Shown in pieces: positions 34,210-40,754 of a DNA stretch of 40,754 nt. The stretch covers positions 1 through 40,754 of the forward strand of contig WRBN01000004.1 of assembly GCA_009784515.1 (NCBI GenBank). Direction: 5' to 3'. This DNA comes from Spirochaetaceae bacterium. GTDB taxonomy: Bacteria > Spirochaetota > Spirochaetia > WRBN01. The position numbers and the translations under genes are program-made. The notes under the pieces are model-generated. The model searched no databases and had not been told where the DNA came from. It saw only the letters and a list, made by a program, of their open reading frames with translations. Within the stretch, counting starts at the first letter, position 1; the number at the start of each line of letters is the position of its first letter.

Positions 34210-35967
34210 ATGACCGTTCCTAACCGTTTAGCTTTATTAAGAGAAGTTATGGCTAACCATAATTTGGCCGGCTATCTTATCCCTACAGACGATAGCCACC
34301 AAAGCGAATACACCGCCGAGCACTTTCAGGCGCGCGCTTATTTTTCGGGCTTTACCGGCAGCGCCGGCACTTTAGTGGTGCTAAAAGACAGCGCCGCCCT
34401 TTGGGCCGATGGCCGTTATTATTTGCAGGCCGAAGCCCAAATTGCCGGCAGCGGCATCACTTTAATGAAAGATGGGTTACCCGATACCCCTACCATTGCC
34501 CACTATTTATTGGCTAACCTCCCGGCCGCCGGCCGTTTAGGGTTAGATAGTAAAGTGCATAGTTACACCGGTTTTAATCAGCTTAAGACGGCATTAGAGC
34601 TAAAGAAAATTGAACTAATCGATGCCGATTTAACGGCCGCTTGGCCTACCCGCCCCGCTTTAGTTAATAATCAAATTTATTTACATAATTTAAATTATGT
34701 AGGCTTTAGCGCCGGCCAAAAACTCGGTCAAGTACGTGCCGCTATGGTTAAAGCCAACGCCGACGCTTATTTTATTAGCAGCCTAGACGATATAGCATGG
34801 CTTACCAACTTGCGTGGCAGCGATATTACCTATAACCCTTTCTTTTATAGTTATGCCCTCATTACTCAAGAAAGCGCTGCCCTTTTTACCAATAACCCAC
34901 TGACGGCGGAGGCCGCTAACTATTTACAAGATAACGGCTTTAAGTTAAATAGCTACGAGCAGGCAGAAGAAGCGGCCGGCCGGCTTTACGGCGCGGTTTT
35001 TATTGACGGCAGCCGCACTTCGGCGTATTTTGCCCACAAACTTTTAGAGCAAAATATTTTGGTGCAAGGCGATGAAATTATTGCCGAACTTAAAGTATGG
35101 AAAAACGAAGCCGAGCTGGAAGGCTTTAAAGAGGCGCATTTAGATGATGGGCTGGCTATGGTTAATTTTTTATATTGGCTTAACCACACCGATATAACCG
35201 GCCTGACCGAATACGACTTAGTGCTTAAATTAGAACAATTTAGAGCCCAAAGTGATTGCTTTATCGGTATGAGTTTTGCCAGCATTACCGGTATGGGGGC
35301 CAACGGAGCGATAGTTCATTATAGCGCCGGCAAAGACAACGGCGCTCCTTTAACTGCCGGCTTAATCGTGGTAGATAGCGGCGGCCAATATAGCAGCGGC
35401 ACGACCGATATTACCCGTACTTTACATTTGGGCGAACCTACCGCCGCCGAAATTTACGATTACACCTTAGTATTAAAAAGTTTAATTATGTTAAACAGCG
35501 CCGCTTTTTTTGAAGGCGCAACCGGCGCCCAGCTAGATGGTATTGCCCGTTACAGTATGTGGCAAGCTAGCCAAAATTACAATCACGGTACCGGGCACGG
35601 TTTAGGCAGCGCTTTAGCGGTGCACGAAGGGCCGGTAGGTATTAATGGTAAAAAAAGTTACGCCGTTAAAGCCGGCGCCGTTATGAGTATCGAGCCCGGT
35701 ATTTATAAAGCTAACCAATATGGTATACGGCTGGAAAATGTGGTTTACAGCGCTAAATTTAAAGAGAGCGCCGCCGGCAATTTTTTACAATTTATTAATT
35801 TAACTCTTTGCCCCTTCGAGGAAAAGCTAATTAACAAAGATATGTTAAGCAAAGCCGAGCTGGAGTGGCTGGCTAGTTACCACCAAAATGTTTACGCTAA
35901 GTTGGCTAACTTTGTGGAGCCTAAAGTACAAGAGTGGCTAAAAGAGCTTTGCCGGCCATCTTTATGA
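34210..35967 (+). CDS. Xaa-Pro aminopeptidase (M24 family)
   Basis: Removes N-terminal residues preceding proline; cytoplasmic dimetal enzyme. The 585-residue length fits the long, three-domain form with two creatinase-like N-terminal domains and a catalytic pita-bread domain. Metal ligands visible are Asp in IVVDSGGQYSSGTTDITRT (both Asp residues), His in GTGHGLG, Glu in SIEPGIY and Glu in RLENVVY. ATG 34210 has AGAGG 8 nt upstream; the GTG at 34201 overlaps that site and is rejected. The TGA stop overlaps the next start (ATGA). Confidence 0.93.
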   Translation: MTVPNRLALLREVMANHNLAGYLIPTDDSHQSEYTAEHFQARAYFSGFTGSAGTLVVLKDSAALWADGRYYLQAEAQIAGSGITLMKDGLPDTPTIAHYLLANLPAAGRLGLDSKVHSYTGFNQLKTALELKKIELIDADLTAAWPTRPALVNNQIYLHNLNYVGFSAGQKLGQVRAAMVKANADAYFISSLDDIAWLTNLRGSDITYNPFFYSYALITQESAALFTNNPLTAEAANYLQDNGFKLNSYEQAEEAAGRLYGAVFIDGSRTSAYFAHKLLEQNILVQGDEIIAELKVWKNEAELEGFKEAHLDDGLAMVNFLYWLNHTDITGLTEYDLVLKLEQFRAQSDCFIGMSFASITGMGANGAIVHYSAGKDNGAPLTAGLIVVDSGGQYSSGTTDITRTLHLGEPTAAEIYDYTLVLKSLIMLNSAAFFEGATGAQLDGIARYSMWQASQNYNHGTGHGLGSALAVHEGPVGINGKKSYAVKAGAVMSIEPGIYKANQYGIRLENVVYSAKFKESAAGNFLQFINLTLCPFEEKLINKDMLSKAELEWLASYHQNVYAKLANFVEPKVQEWLKELCRPSL

Positions 35968-36809
35968 TTATAAACAAAGCTAAGCCTTTTTTTTCGGTTA
36001 TTATCCCTGCTTATAACCGCCGGGTTTTGCTTACGCAGGCGGTAGAGTCGGCGCTGGCGCAATCTTTTAACGATTACGAAATAATTATTATTGATGACGG
36101 CAGTACAGAGGAGCAGCCAAGCTTTGATGGACTGCCCGTCAGCTATCAAAAAAGAGAGCACTGTGGGTTAGCCGGCGTTGTCCGTAATGCTGGGGCTAAC
36201 TTAGCCGGCGGCAGCTACCTTGCCTTTTTAGACAGCGACGACCTGTGGCTGCCCAATAAACTAGAGAAACAATATAAACAAATACAACAAAGTGATGACA
36301 ATACGGCCATCTTTCATTGCCGCGAAGAATGGCGGCGGAGCGATAAAGTGATAAGCCAAGCCAGCCAAAAACATCGGCATGCGGGTGATATTTTTGCCGA
36401 TGCCTTAATAAAATGTATCGTTGGCCCTTCCACAATGGTAGTTAAGACCGAGCTATTTCGGAGGGCCGGCGGCTTTAGTCAGCTGGAGGTAGCCGAAGAT
36501 TACGAGCTATGTTTAAAGCTGTTAAGTTACGGCCCGGCGGCTTATATCGATGAACCGCTGGTTATTAAGCGGGCCGGCTTTGGCGACCACTTAAGCGAAA
36601 AATATAACGAGATAGAAAGTTTTAGAATAGAGGCTTTATCTCGCCTTTATTATCACTTTGATTTTAATTACTTACACAAAACATTGTTATATAATGAATT
36701 ATGCCGAAAATTAGCCATCTACATAGCCGGCTGTTTTAAACGTGGTTTATATGATAAAGCTAAACAAAATTTAGCTAAACTTAATGAATTAGCATTAAAT
36801 ATACAATAA
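35964..36809 (+). CDS. Family 2 glycosyltransferase
   Basis: A GT-A fold transferase of 281 residues that adds a sugar from a nucleotide sugar; the acceptor is unknown. It has FSVIIPAYNRR at the N-terminus, IIIIDDGSTEE (about 40-50), the DxD-type FLDSDDLW (about 88-95) and a catalytic-base-like VAEDYELCLKLLSYG (about 185). No transmembrane helix is evident. ATG 35964 overlaps the preceding stop by four bases; the upstream in-frame start (35934) lies inside the aminopeptidase gene and is less likely. Together with galU it may supply envelope glycans. Confidence 0.9.
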   Translation: MIINKAKPFFSVIIPAYNRRVLLTQAVESALAQSFNDYEIIIIDDGSTEEQPSFDGLPVSYQKREHCGLAGVVRNAGANLAGGSYLAFLDSDDLWLPNKLEKQYKQIQQSDDNTAIFHCREEWRRSDKVISQASQKHRHAGDIFADALIKCIVGPSTMVVKTELFRRAGGFSQLEVAEDYELCLKLLSYGPAAYIDEPLVIKRAGFGDHLSEKYNEIESFRIEALSRLYYHFDFNYLHKTLLYNELCRKLAIYIAGCFKRGLYDKAKQNLAKLNELALNIQ

Positions 36810-36859
36810 GATACTTTGCAATCGAAAGATTTATAATAATTAAAAATAGCTCGTTGCTC

Positions 36860-36899
36860 TTGATTGTTTACCTTGTTTCTACTATAGTGTAGGCAAGGT
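36860..36899 (+). promoter_or_regulatory. Promoter with dyad before the Omp85-like gene
   Basis: TTGATT (36860-36865), 17-bp spacer and TATAGT (36883-36888). The dyad ACCTTG (36870-36875) / CAAGGT (36894-36899) flanks the -10 and ends just before the ribosome binding site, so it could be an operator or mask translation. Confidence 0.5.
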
Positions 36900-36906
36900 A
36901 GAGAGT

Positions 36907-38514
36907 ATGTTTAAACAAATTGTTTTGGTGTTATTTTTGCTTAATATGAGTTGGCTTTACGGCCAGCAACAACAATATATTGTTAGTCAGATTAATTTTG
37001 TTATCGAAGGCGGTTTAATGGGCGGTAACACCAGCGAGCAAGCGCTTTTAGCACGGTTAGCCCGTACCGAAGGACGGCAAGATGCCGCCAACCAACTTTA
37101 TGTAGGCCGTACCTTTACCAGCCTTAACGATTTAAACGGGCGCATAAACCATTGGCAGTGGGTGCTTAACGGCCTTAACGCCTTTCGCAGCGCCGCTATT
37201 ACGTCTCAAATTACCGGGCAAACCGATAGCCAAGGCCGCATTATGGTGCAAATAACTATTATGGCCATCGAAGACGGTAATATGCTGCTTTTGCCTTACC
37301 CGCGTATCGATTCTAACACCGGCCTTACCTTTGGCCTAAGGCTTAGGCACTTTAACTTTTTGGGCCTCCTGCGCAGCTTAGAGTGGGATTTTAACTACGT
37401 AAACAATAGTGATGGCCGCCAATTTAACAGCGATATTCGTTACCACATTCCTATTATTGCCTTTAACCGCCTTTTTACCTTAAGTTTTAACGCCGGCGGT
37501 AATTTTTATCCCGAAAATCCCGAAACCGGCAGCAACGATTTAAAACACGATAGCCGTATCGCTGCCGGCGGTATCGGCCTTGATACTTGGTGGCAGCTTA
37601 GCCAAAATATCCGTTTAAATACTTTTGTCCGCCAACAGGTAAGGGTAAATGCTACCGCCATTGATGACAGTTTTCCGGAAGCCACCGACCCCTACTTTTT
37701 AACCACTACCGTTGGGCTTACCATACCAGTACCGCTGTGGCAAACACCTATCGGCCATATTTGGTATACCTTTAATAGCGGGTTAAATATGAACTACCGG
37801 CTGGAAGACAGTATTCAGGACAGCCGGGCCGGTTATGTGCCTTGGGCAAATAACCGCCTTTCCATCTGGAATGTACAGAACATGGGTAACTTTAGGCATG
37901 GCTTTCATGCCAATGCCGGTATCAATACCAGCGTCGATTCCTCAAAGGCCCGGCGGTTTGGCCTGTGGGGCGAAGAACGTGATGGCAGCCCCGAACAATA
38001 TGCGTGGAACGTTGTTATTGACGCCACCTTTACCGGATTTACTAGGCTAAGCGAGCAATTAGGGATAAGCGGCCGCATCGGTTTTAATTACAGTATCTTC
38101 CGCGACCGTCAAGATGGTGATGAAAATTTGGGGCGTTTTGCCCGCGGTATTAGAGACGACCGTATTATCGGCGATATGCTCTTTTTTTGGAACTTAACCT
38201 TAATTAATAATGTTTTTTTATGGCAGTTTAGCGGTATTGGCGAGCTGCACGGCCATATTACCTACGATGGTATGCTGGTGCGTAACTATAGGGCCGATTG
38301 GCAAAAACCTTACAACGCTTTAGGGCTAGAGCTGGTGTACTACCCCGCTTTTTCTAACAACTTTAGGATTAGAGCCAGCATAGCCGCCGATATTGAAGGG
38401 ATAATTAATAACTCTAATATCTTCGGCGAAATTTACCGGCCAGAGGCTAACCCGCCGCGCGGTGTAGGCGGCTCGCAATTTGAGATGTTTTTTGGCTTAG
38501 AACTTCATTATTAG
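36907..38514 (+). CDS. Omp85/BamA-like outer-membrane protein
   Basis: A 535-residue exported protein: signal peptide about 1-20 (ending WLYGQ), a POTRA-like N-terminal domain (about 24-125, QINFVIEGGL... NDLNGRINHWQWVLN), then an antiparallel beta-barrel of about 400 residues ending in Tyr (MFFGLELHY). It has one short POTRA-like unit and is much smaller than BamA (about 800), so it resembles BamA/TamA-related surface proteins rather than the assembly factor itself. A -10/-35 pair and dyad precede the start. A terminator follows at 38534. Confidence 0.78.
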   Translation: MFKQIVLVLFLLNMSWLYGQQQQYIVSQINFVIEGGLMGGNTSEQALLARLARTEGRQDAANQLYVGRTFTSLNDLNGRINHWQWVLNGLNAFRSAAITSQITGQTDSQGRIMVQITIMAIEDGNMLLLPYPRIDSNTGLTFGLRLRHFNFLGLLRSLEWDFNYVNNSDGRQFNSDIRYHIPIIAFNRLFTLSFNAGGNFYPENPETGSNDLKHDSRIAAGGIGLDTWWQLSQNIRLNTFVRQQVRVNATAIDDSFPEATDPYFLTTTVGLTIPVPLWQTPIGHIWYTFNSGLNMNYRLEDSIQDSRAGYVPWANNRLSIWNVQNMGNFRHGFHANAGINTSVDSSKARRFGLWGEERDGSPEQYAWNVVIDATFTGFTRLSEQLGISGRIGFNYSIFRDRQDGDENLGRFARGIRDDRIIGDMLFFWNLTLINNVFLWQFSGIGELHGHITYDGMLVRNYRADWQKPYNALGLELVYYPAFSNNFRIRASIAADIEGIINNSNIFGEIYRPEANPPRGVGGSQFEMFFGLELHY

Positions 38515-38533
38515 TGAATAACTAAAAATTAGT

Positions 38534-38556
38534 GTTAGCAAAAGCGTAACTTTTTT
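38534..38556 (+). terminator. Intrinsic terminator of the Omp85-like gene
   Basis: GTTAGC pairs with GCGTAAC (one bulged G) around AAAA (38534-38550), followed by TTTTTT (38551-38556). Confidence 0.65.
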
Positions 38557-38564
38557 GCCGTTAT

Positions 38565-38587
38565 AGAGGTTGCCGTAAGCAACCTCT
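38565..38587. terminator. Perfect 9-bp hairpin between convergent genes
   Basis: AGAGGTTGC (38565-38573) and GCAACCTCT (38579-38587) flank CGTAA. It lies between convergent genes, but no T-run follows on either strand. Confidence 0.5.
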
Positions 38588-38611
38588 TAGCTATTAACTG
38601 TTAGTTATTAC

Positions 38612-39247
38612 CTAATTAACCTTTCTTTTATTATTAATAAACCTTTGCAGTTCGCTAATGTTATTAACAATAATTTGCTCGGGCGAAACAATCATTTTAC
38701 GCTGGCTTACATAAGCATTAAGCACATGGCGTGCAGAATCTACCGAAAGACCAGCCCAGTTGGCCACCGTCTCTACATTAACAGGGATAGCCCGTGCATT
38801 TTCGTTGGCAGATTGCGGCGGTAAACCGTCTATTAACATTAATAAAACATCTACCACCTTAGATACATCATCGTCTAGCTGTAATATTTGCAGCTGCCGT
38901 CTTTGGTCGTAAATACGTTTAGAAAATAATTTAAGCAAAGCTATACACATAGTAGGGTTATTTTTAACCAAAAGGCCAAGGTTTTCTTTGGTAAAAGAAA
39001 GCACGGTACTTTCTTCTAAAGCTATAGCTGTACTGTTACGCGGGTTATCGTTAAGGATAGACATTTCGCCAAAAAAATCACCGGCTTGTAAAATGGCTAT
39101 CGTTTTTTCGGTATCACCAATTACCCGCATCAGTTTAATGCGGCCGCCCTTGAGCATAAAAAATTTATCGCCTATTTCGTGCTCGCAAAAAATAATATCG
39201 CCGGCTTTGTAGGTTATTGCAAACCTATTTAACGAGTTACTTTCCAT
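38612..39247 (-). CDS. Crp/Fnr-type cyclic-nucleotide-binding regulator
   Basis: A protein of about 211 residues with an N-terminal cNMP-binding beta-roll (about 15-120; GEMSILNDNPRNSTAIA, the phosphate-binding-cassette position) and a C-terminal winged helix (about 160-205, ETVANWAGLSVDSARHVLNAY). Probably a cAMP-type or ligand-free transcription factor. The ligand loop has Arg-Asn-Ser-Thr, close to the Arg-Ser/Thr pair of CRP. GGAGG with 6-nt spacing favours ATG 39247; ATG 39250 is the alternative and overlaps the preceding gene's TAA (TAATG). Its regulon is not deducible here. It is coupled to the cNMP-TPR gene upstream. Confidence 0.88.
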   Translation of the reverse strand: MESNSLNRFAITYKAGDIIFCEHEIGDKFFMLKGGRIKLMRVIGDTEKTIAILQAGDFFGEMSILNDNPRNSTAIALEESTVLSFTKENLGLLVKNNPTMCIALLKLFSKRIYDQRRQLQILQLDDDVSKVVDVLLMLIDGLPPQSANENARAIPVNVETVANWAGLSVDSARHVLNAYVSQRKMIVSPEQIIVNNISELQRFINNKRKVN

Positions 39248-39249
39248 CA

Positions 39250-40269
39250 TTATCCTCCGTAAGCCTTAATAATCGGCCCTATTTTAGTCTTAAGCGGCGA
39301 ACCTTCTGCCAGTAAATCGTAAAGTTTTTTATAAAAAATTACGGCCAGCTTTTTATCGTTTAAAGCTTCGTAACTGCGCGCCATCAATAATAAGGCATTG
39401 TTAATCAGGGGGGATTCGGGATATTTAGGAAAAAACGCCGACAAGTGCTCGATAACATCTTGATATTTTTTTAAATTAAAAAAGGCCTCACTCATATAAT
39501 ATTCGCTCTGGGCCAAATATGGCTCGAAGCTTTTATCGGTTTCACGCACAATACGGCCAAACTTTAAGATACTCGGCGCATATTTTTTTTGGTCAAACAA
39601 AACCTTTGCCTCATTAAATAAAGACTCGGCCTCGCTAATAACGGCGCTGCCGGCAGCTACCACCCCTTTAATTTTAGAGTAAAAACGTTCTTCGGCATCT
39701 TCGTTGCCGCCGATACGGCTTTGCGAATATTCTATTTTAGCTTTGGCATCGCCGGCGTATTTACCGGCCGGATAAGCCTTTAGGTAACGTTTAAAACTTT
39801 CGTTACTTTGGCGGTAAAGACGGTTTTTTAAAAAATAAAGCCCCACGCTATAAAGACCGGTTTCGGTATCAACGGCATTACGCTCGTCTTTTTGGCGCAT
39901 ATAACTTTGAATTTGTTGATGCACATCACTTAATTGCTTGCTATAATTACGCAGCAATTTTAACGTAATATCGCTGTGTTTTTTAATTATTTCTTCAAAT
40001 TCGCCATAATTAAGCAAAACAATTTCGCTGGGGATTAAAGCCATCGCCGTTTCGTCTTGCGGCAAATTGCCTAAAGCGCTGCGCACACCAAAAAAATCGC
40101 CAACTCCTAAAGTACGCTTATCCCCCGATGAGTTATCATCATTTAACGAAGAAATATCATCTTGAAAGGTAATAGCCACCTTACCCGACTTTACTACATA
40201 AAAAGACGAAGTACGGTCGCCCTTAAAGTAAATAACACTATTTGTTTTATATAAAAGACTTTTGGACAC
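39250..40269 (-). CDS. cNMP-binding domain fused to TPR repeats
   Basis: A 339-residue cytoplasmic protein: a cyclic-nucleotide-binding beta-roll (about 5-125; GDFFGVRSALGNLPQDETAMA at the cassette, without the canonical Arg pair), a short helix, then TPR/BamD-like repeats (about 145-335; YAGDAKAKIEY, YPESPLINNALLLMARSYEALND). It has no DNA-binding domain. Start codon GTG at 40269; the purine site GGGCGGG lies upstream at about 10-nt spacing. Neighbouring Crp-like gene overlaps by TAATG, so the two probably act in one pathway; spirochaetes carry this pair. Ligand unknown. Confidence 0.85.
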   Translation of the reverse strand: MSKSLLYKTNSVIYFKGDRTSSFYVVKSGKVAITFQDDISSLNDDNSSGDKRTLGVGDFFGVRSALGNLPQDETAMALIPSEIVLLNYGEFEEIIKKHSDITLKLLRNYSKQLSDVHQQIQSYMRQKDERNAVDTETGLYSVGLYFLKNRLYRQSNESFKRYLKAYPAGKYAGDAKAKIEYSQSRIGGNEDAEERFYSKIKGVVAAGSAVISEAESLFNEAKVLFDQKKYAPSILKFGRIVRETDKSFEPYLAQSEYYMSEAFFNLKKYQDVIEHLSAFFPKYPESPLINNALLLMARSYEALNDKKLAVIFYKKLYDLLAEGSPLKTKIGPIIKAYGG

Positions 40270-40300
40270 GTTTTATTTTCCCGCCCTTTTAGATAGCGTA

Positions 40301-40337
40301 AGTATAACACAAAAATTATCTTTTAGCAATCGCTAAA
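40301..40337 (-). promoter_or_regulatory. Promoter of the cNMP-TPR/Crp unit with a palindrome at the -35
   Basis: On the minus strand: TTGCTA (40324-40329), 17-bp spacer and extended TGTTATACT (TATACT at 40301-40306). The palindrome TTTTAGC-GATT-GCTAAAA (about 40320-40338) covers the -35, and may be an operator or the terminator of the upstream gene. Confidence 0.65.
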
Positions 40338-40378
40338 AACGGAGGGTAAAAAATTAATAATTGGGAAGGCAAAAATTC

Positions 40379-40754
40379 TTAATTATTACTTTTTAATTCG
40401 GCCGCCTCTATCCTTTTAGCTACTTTCTCTCTAAAGCCGGCCGGAGGTTCTTCGCCGTCTAACATCTGTTTAAAAGCCCCAGTTAAATAATCCATATTAA
40501 GCCAATCTTCGTCGTCATCATTAACCGGCTTGGCCGGCTGCTTATCTTTACTCTCCGGCCTATCTTGATGATTGTTCTTATCCTCCGGCTTAGTTTTAGC
40601 AGAGCTTGGGGCGGGTTTAGCTTTGTTATTCACTTTGACCGGAGGTAACTTCATTTCGTCCTCTTCTTCCTCATCATCGGCTTCTTCTTTGGCTAAGTAA
40701 TCAAACAAAAATCTTAAAGCTTTACCATGCCGGTTATTGTAAGCTTCTTCTAAT
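40379..40754 (-). CDS. Acidic, Lys/Pro-rich hypothetical protein (5' end outside window)
   Basis: The frame is open to the window edge, so the beginning of the gene is missing; the visible part is 124 residues. It starts with LEEAYNNRHGKALRFLFDYLA, followed by a strongly acidic stretch (EEADDEEEEDE), a Lys/Pro/Ser/Asp low-complexity linker and a conserved-looking C-terminus (DWLNMDYLTGAFKQMLDGEEPPAGFREKVAKRIEAAEL). An internal TTG at 40708 should not be taken as the start. It is upstream of the cNMP-TPR gene, from which it is separated by a promoter. No function inferred. Confidence 0.7.
   Translation of the reverse strand, partial: LEEAYNNRHGKALRFLFDYLAKEEADDEEEEDEMKLPPVKVNNKAKPAPSSAKTKPEDKNNHQDRPESKDKQPAKPVNDDDEDWLNMDYLTGAFKQMLDGEEPPAGFREKVAKRIEAAELKSNN

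Noticed and set aside
35934-35963. Glycosyltransferase start at 35934
   Set aside because: That ATG lies inside the aminopeptidase gene and adds residues without homology; ATG 35964 gives the usual ATGA overlap.
40379-40708. Last gene as a complete 109-residue protein starting at TTG 40708
   Set aside because: The frame stays open to the window edge, so the TTG is internal.
1-40754. CRISPR arrays, insertion sequences or prophage genes
   Set aside because: No regularly spaced repeats, transposase or phage structural genes were recognised.

Overview
The window looks like a piece of a spirochaete chromosome, most likely a Treponema-like host-associated or anaerobic species. The main reasons are the order mcp - cheA - cheW(CheR-like fusion) - cheX - cheY - fliS, a CheW/CheR-like fusion protein of the kind described in Treponema, a cNMP-binding/TPR protein next to a Crp-type regulator, and AT-leaning codon use with many TTA leucine codons. 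I see no rRNA, tRNA, CRISPR array, insertion sequence or phage genes. About 30 protein genes fill nearly all of the window; the only gene-free stretch over 300 bases is 1-452.

Layout. 1-4770: a short hairpin/7-mer repeat, then an unknown cytoplasmic protein overlapping a large membrane protein with a degenerate M28-like domain, and a small coiled-coil protein. 4782-6609: an unknown gene and thiamine pyrophosphokinase, divergent across only 25 bp. 6667-14873: chemotaxis and flagellar block (MCP, CheA, CheW-CheR, CheX, CheY, FliS and a FliT-like protein). 14897-20657: patatin-type outer-membrane phospholipase, then trpS-glgP. 20789-23141 (minus): LysM/degenerate M23 protein, TetR regulator and RadC/JAB-like coiled-coil protein. 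23363-28278: maf, pheT, an SH3-like lipoprotein and galU. 28299-31684 (minus): rlmN, a RelA/SpoT-domain TPR protein and a NifS-like cysteine desulfurase. 31762-33337 (minus): an EamA protein and a secreted unknown. 33527-34068: a toxin-antitoxin pair. 34210-38514: Xaa-Pro aminopeptidase, glycosyltransferase and an Omp85-like outer-membrane protein. 38612-40754 (minus): a Crp-like regulator, a cNMP-TPR protein and a gene running off the edge.

Two observations stand out. First, rlmN is intact over 366 codons except for one in-frame TGA that sits exactly at the second cysteine of the radical-SAM CxxxCxxC motif. This is either a selenocysteine codon in an [4Fe-4S] ligand position or a very specifically placed nonsense mutation or sequencing error. 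Second, at least seven genes (the 5978 gene, thiN, tetR, pheT, rlmN, the EamA gene and the toxin gene) lack a Shine-Dalgarno sequence and have a promoter-like -35/-10 pair ending only 5-8 nt before the start codon. This suggests that leaderless mRNA is common here, beside ordinary genes with good ribosome binding sites.

How the genes work together: the chemotaxis block is a near-complete excitation pathway (receptor, kinase, scaffold, CheY and the CheX phosphatase) joined to flagellin export chaperones. No adaptation methylesterase or catalytically convincing CheR is present. The remaining genes are housekeeping (tRNA charging, glycogen breakdown, UDP-glucose, thiamine diphosphate, sulfur transfer, rRNA methylation) and envelope functions.
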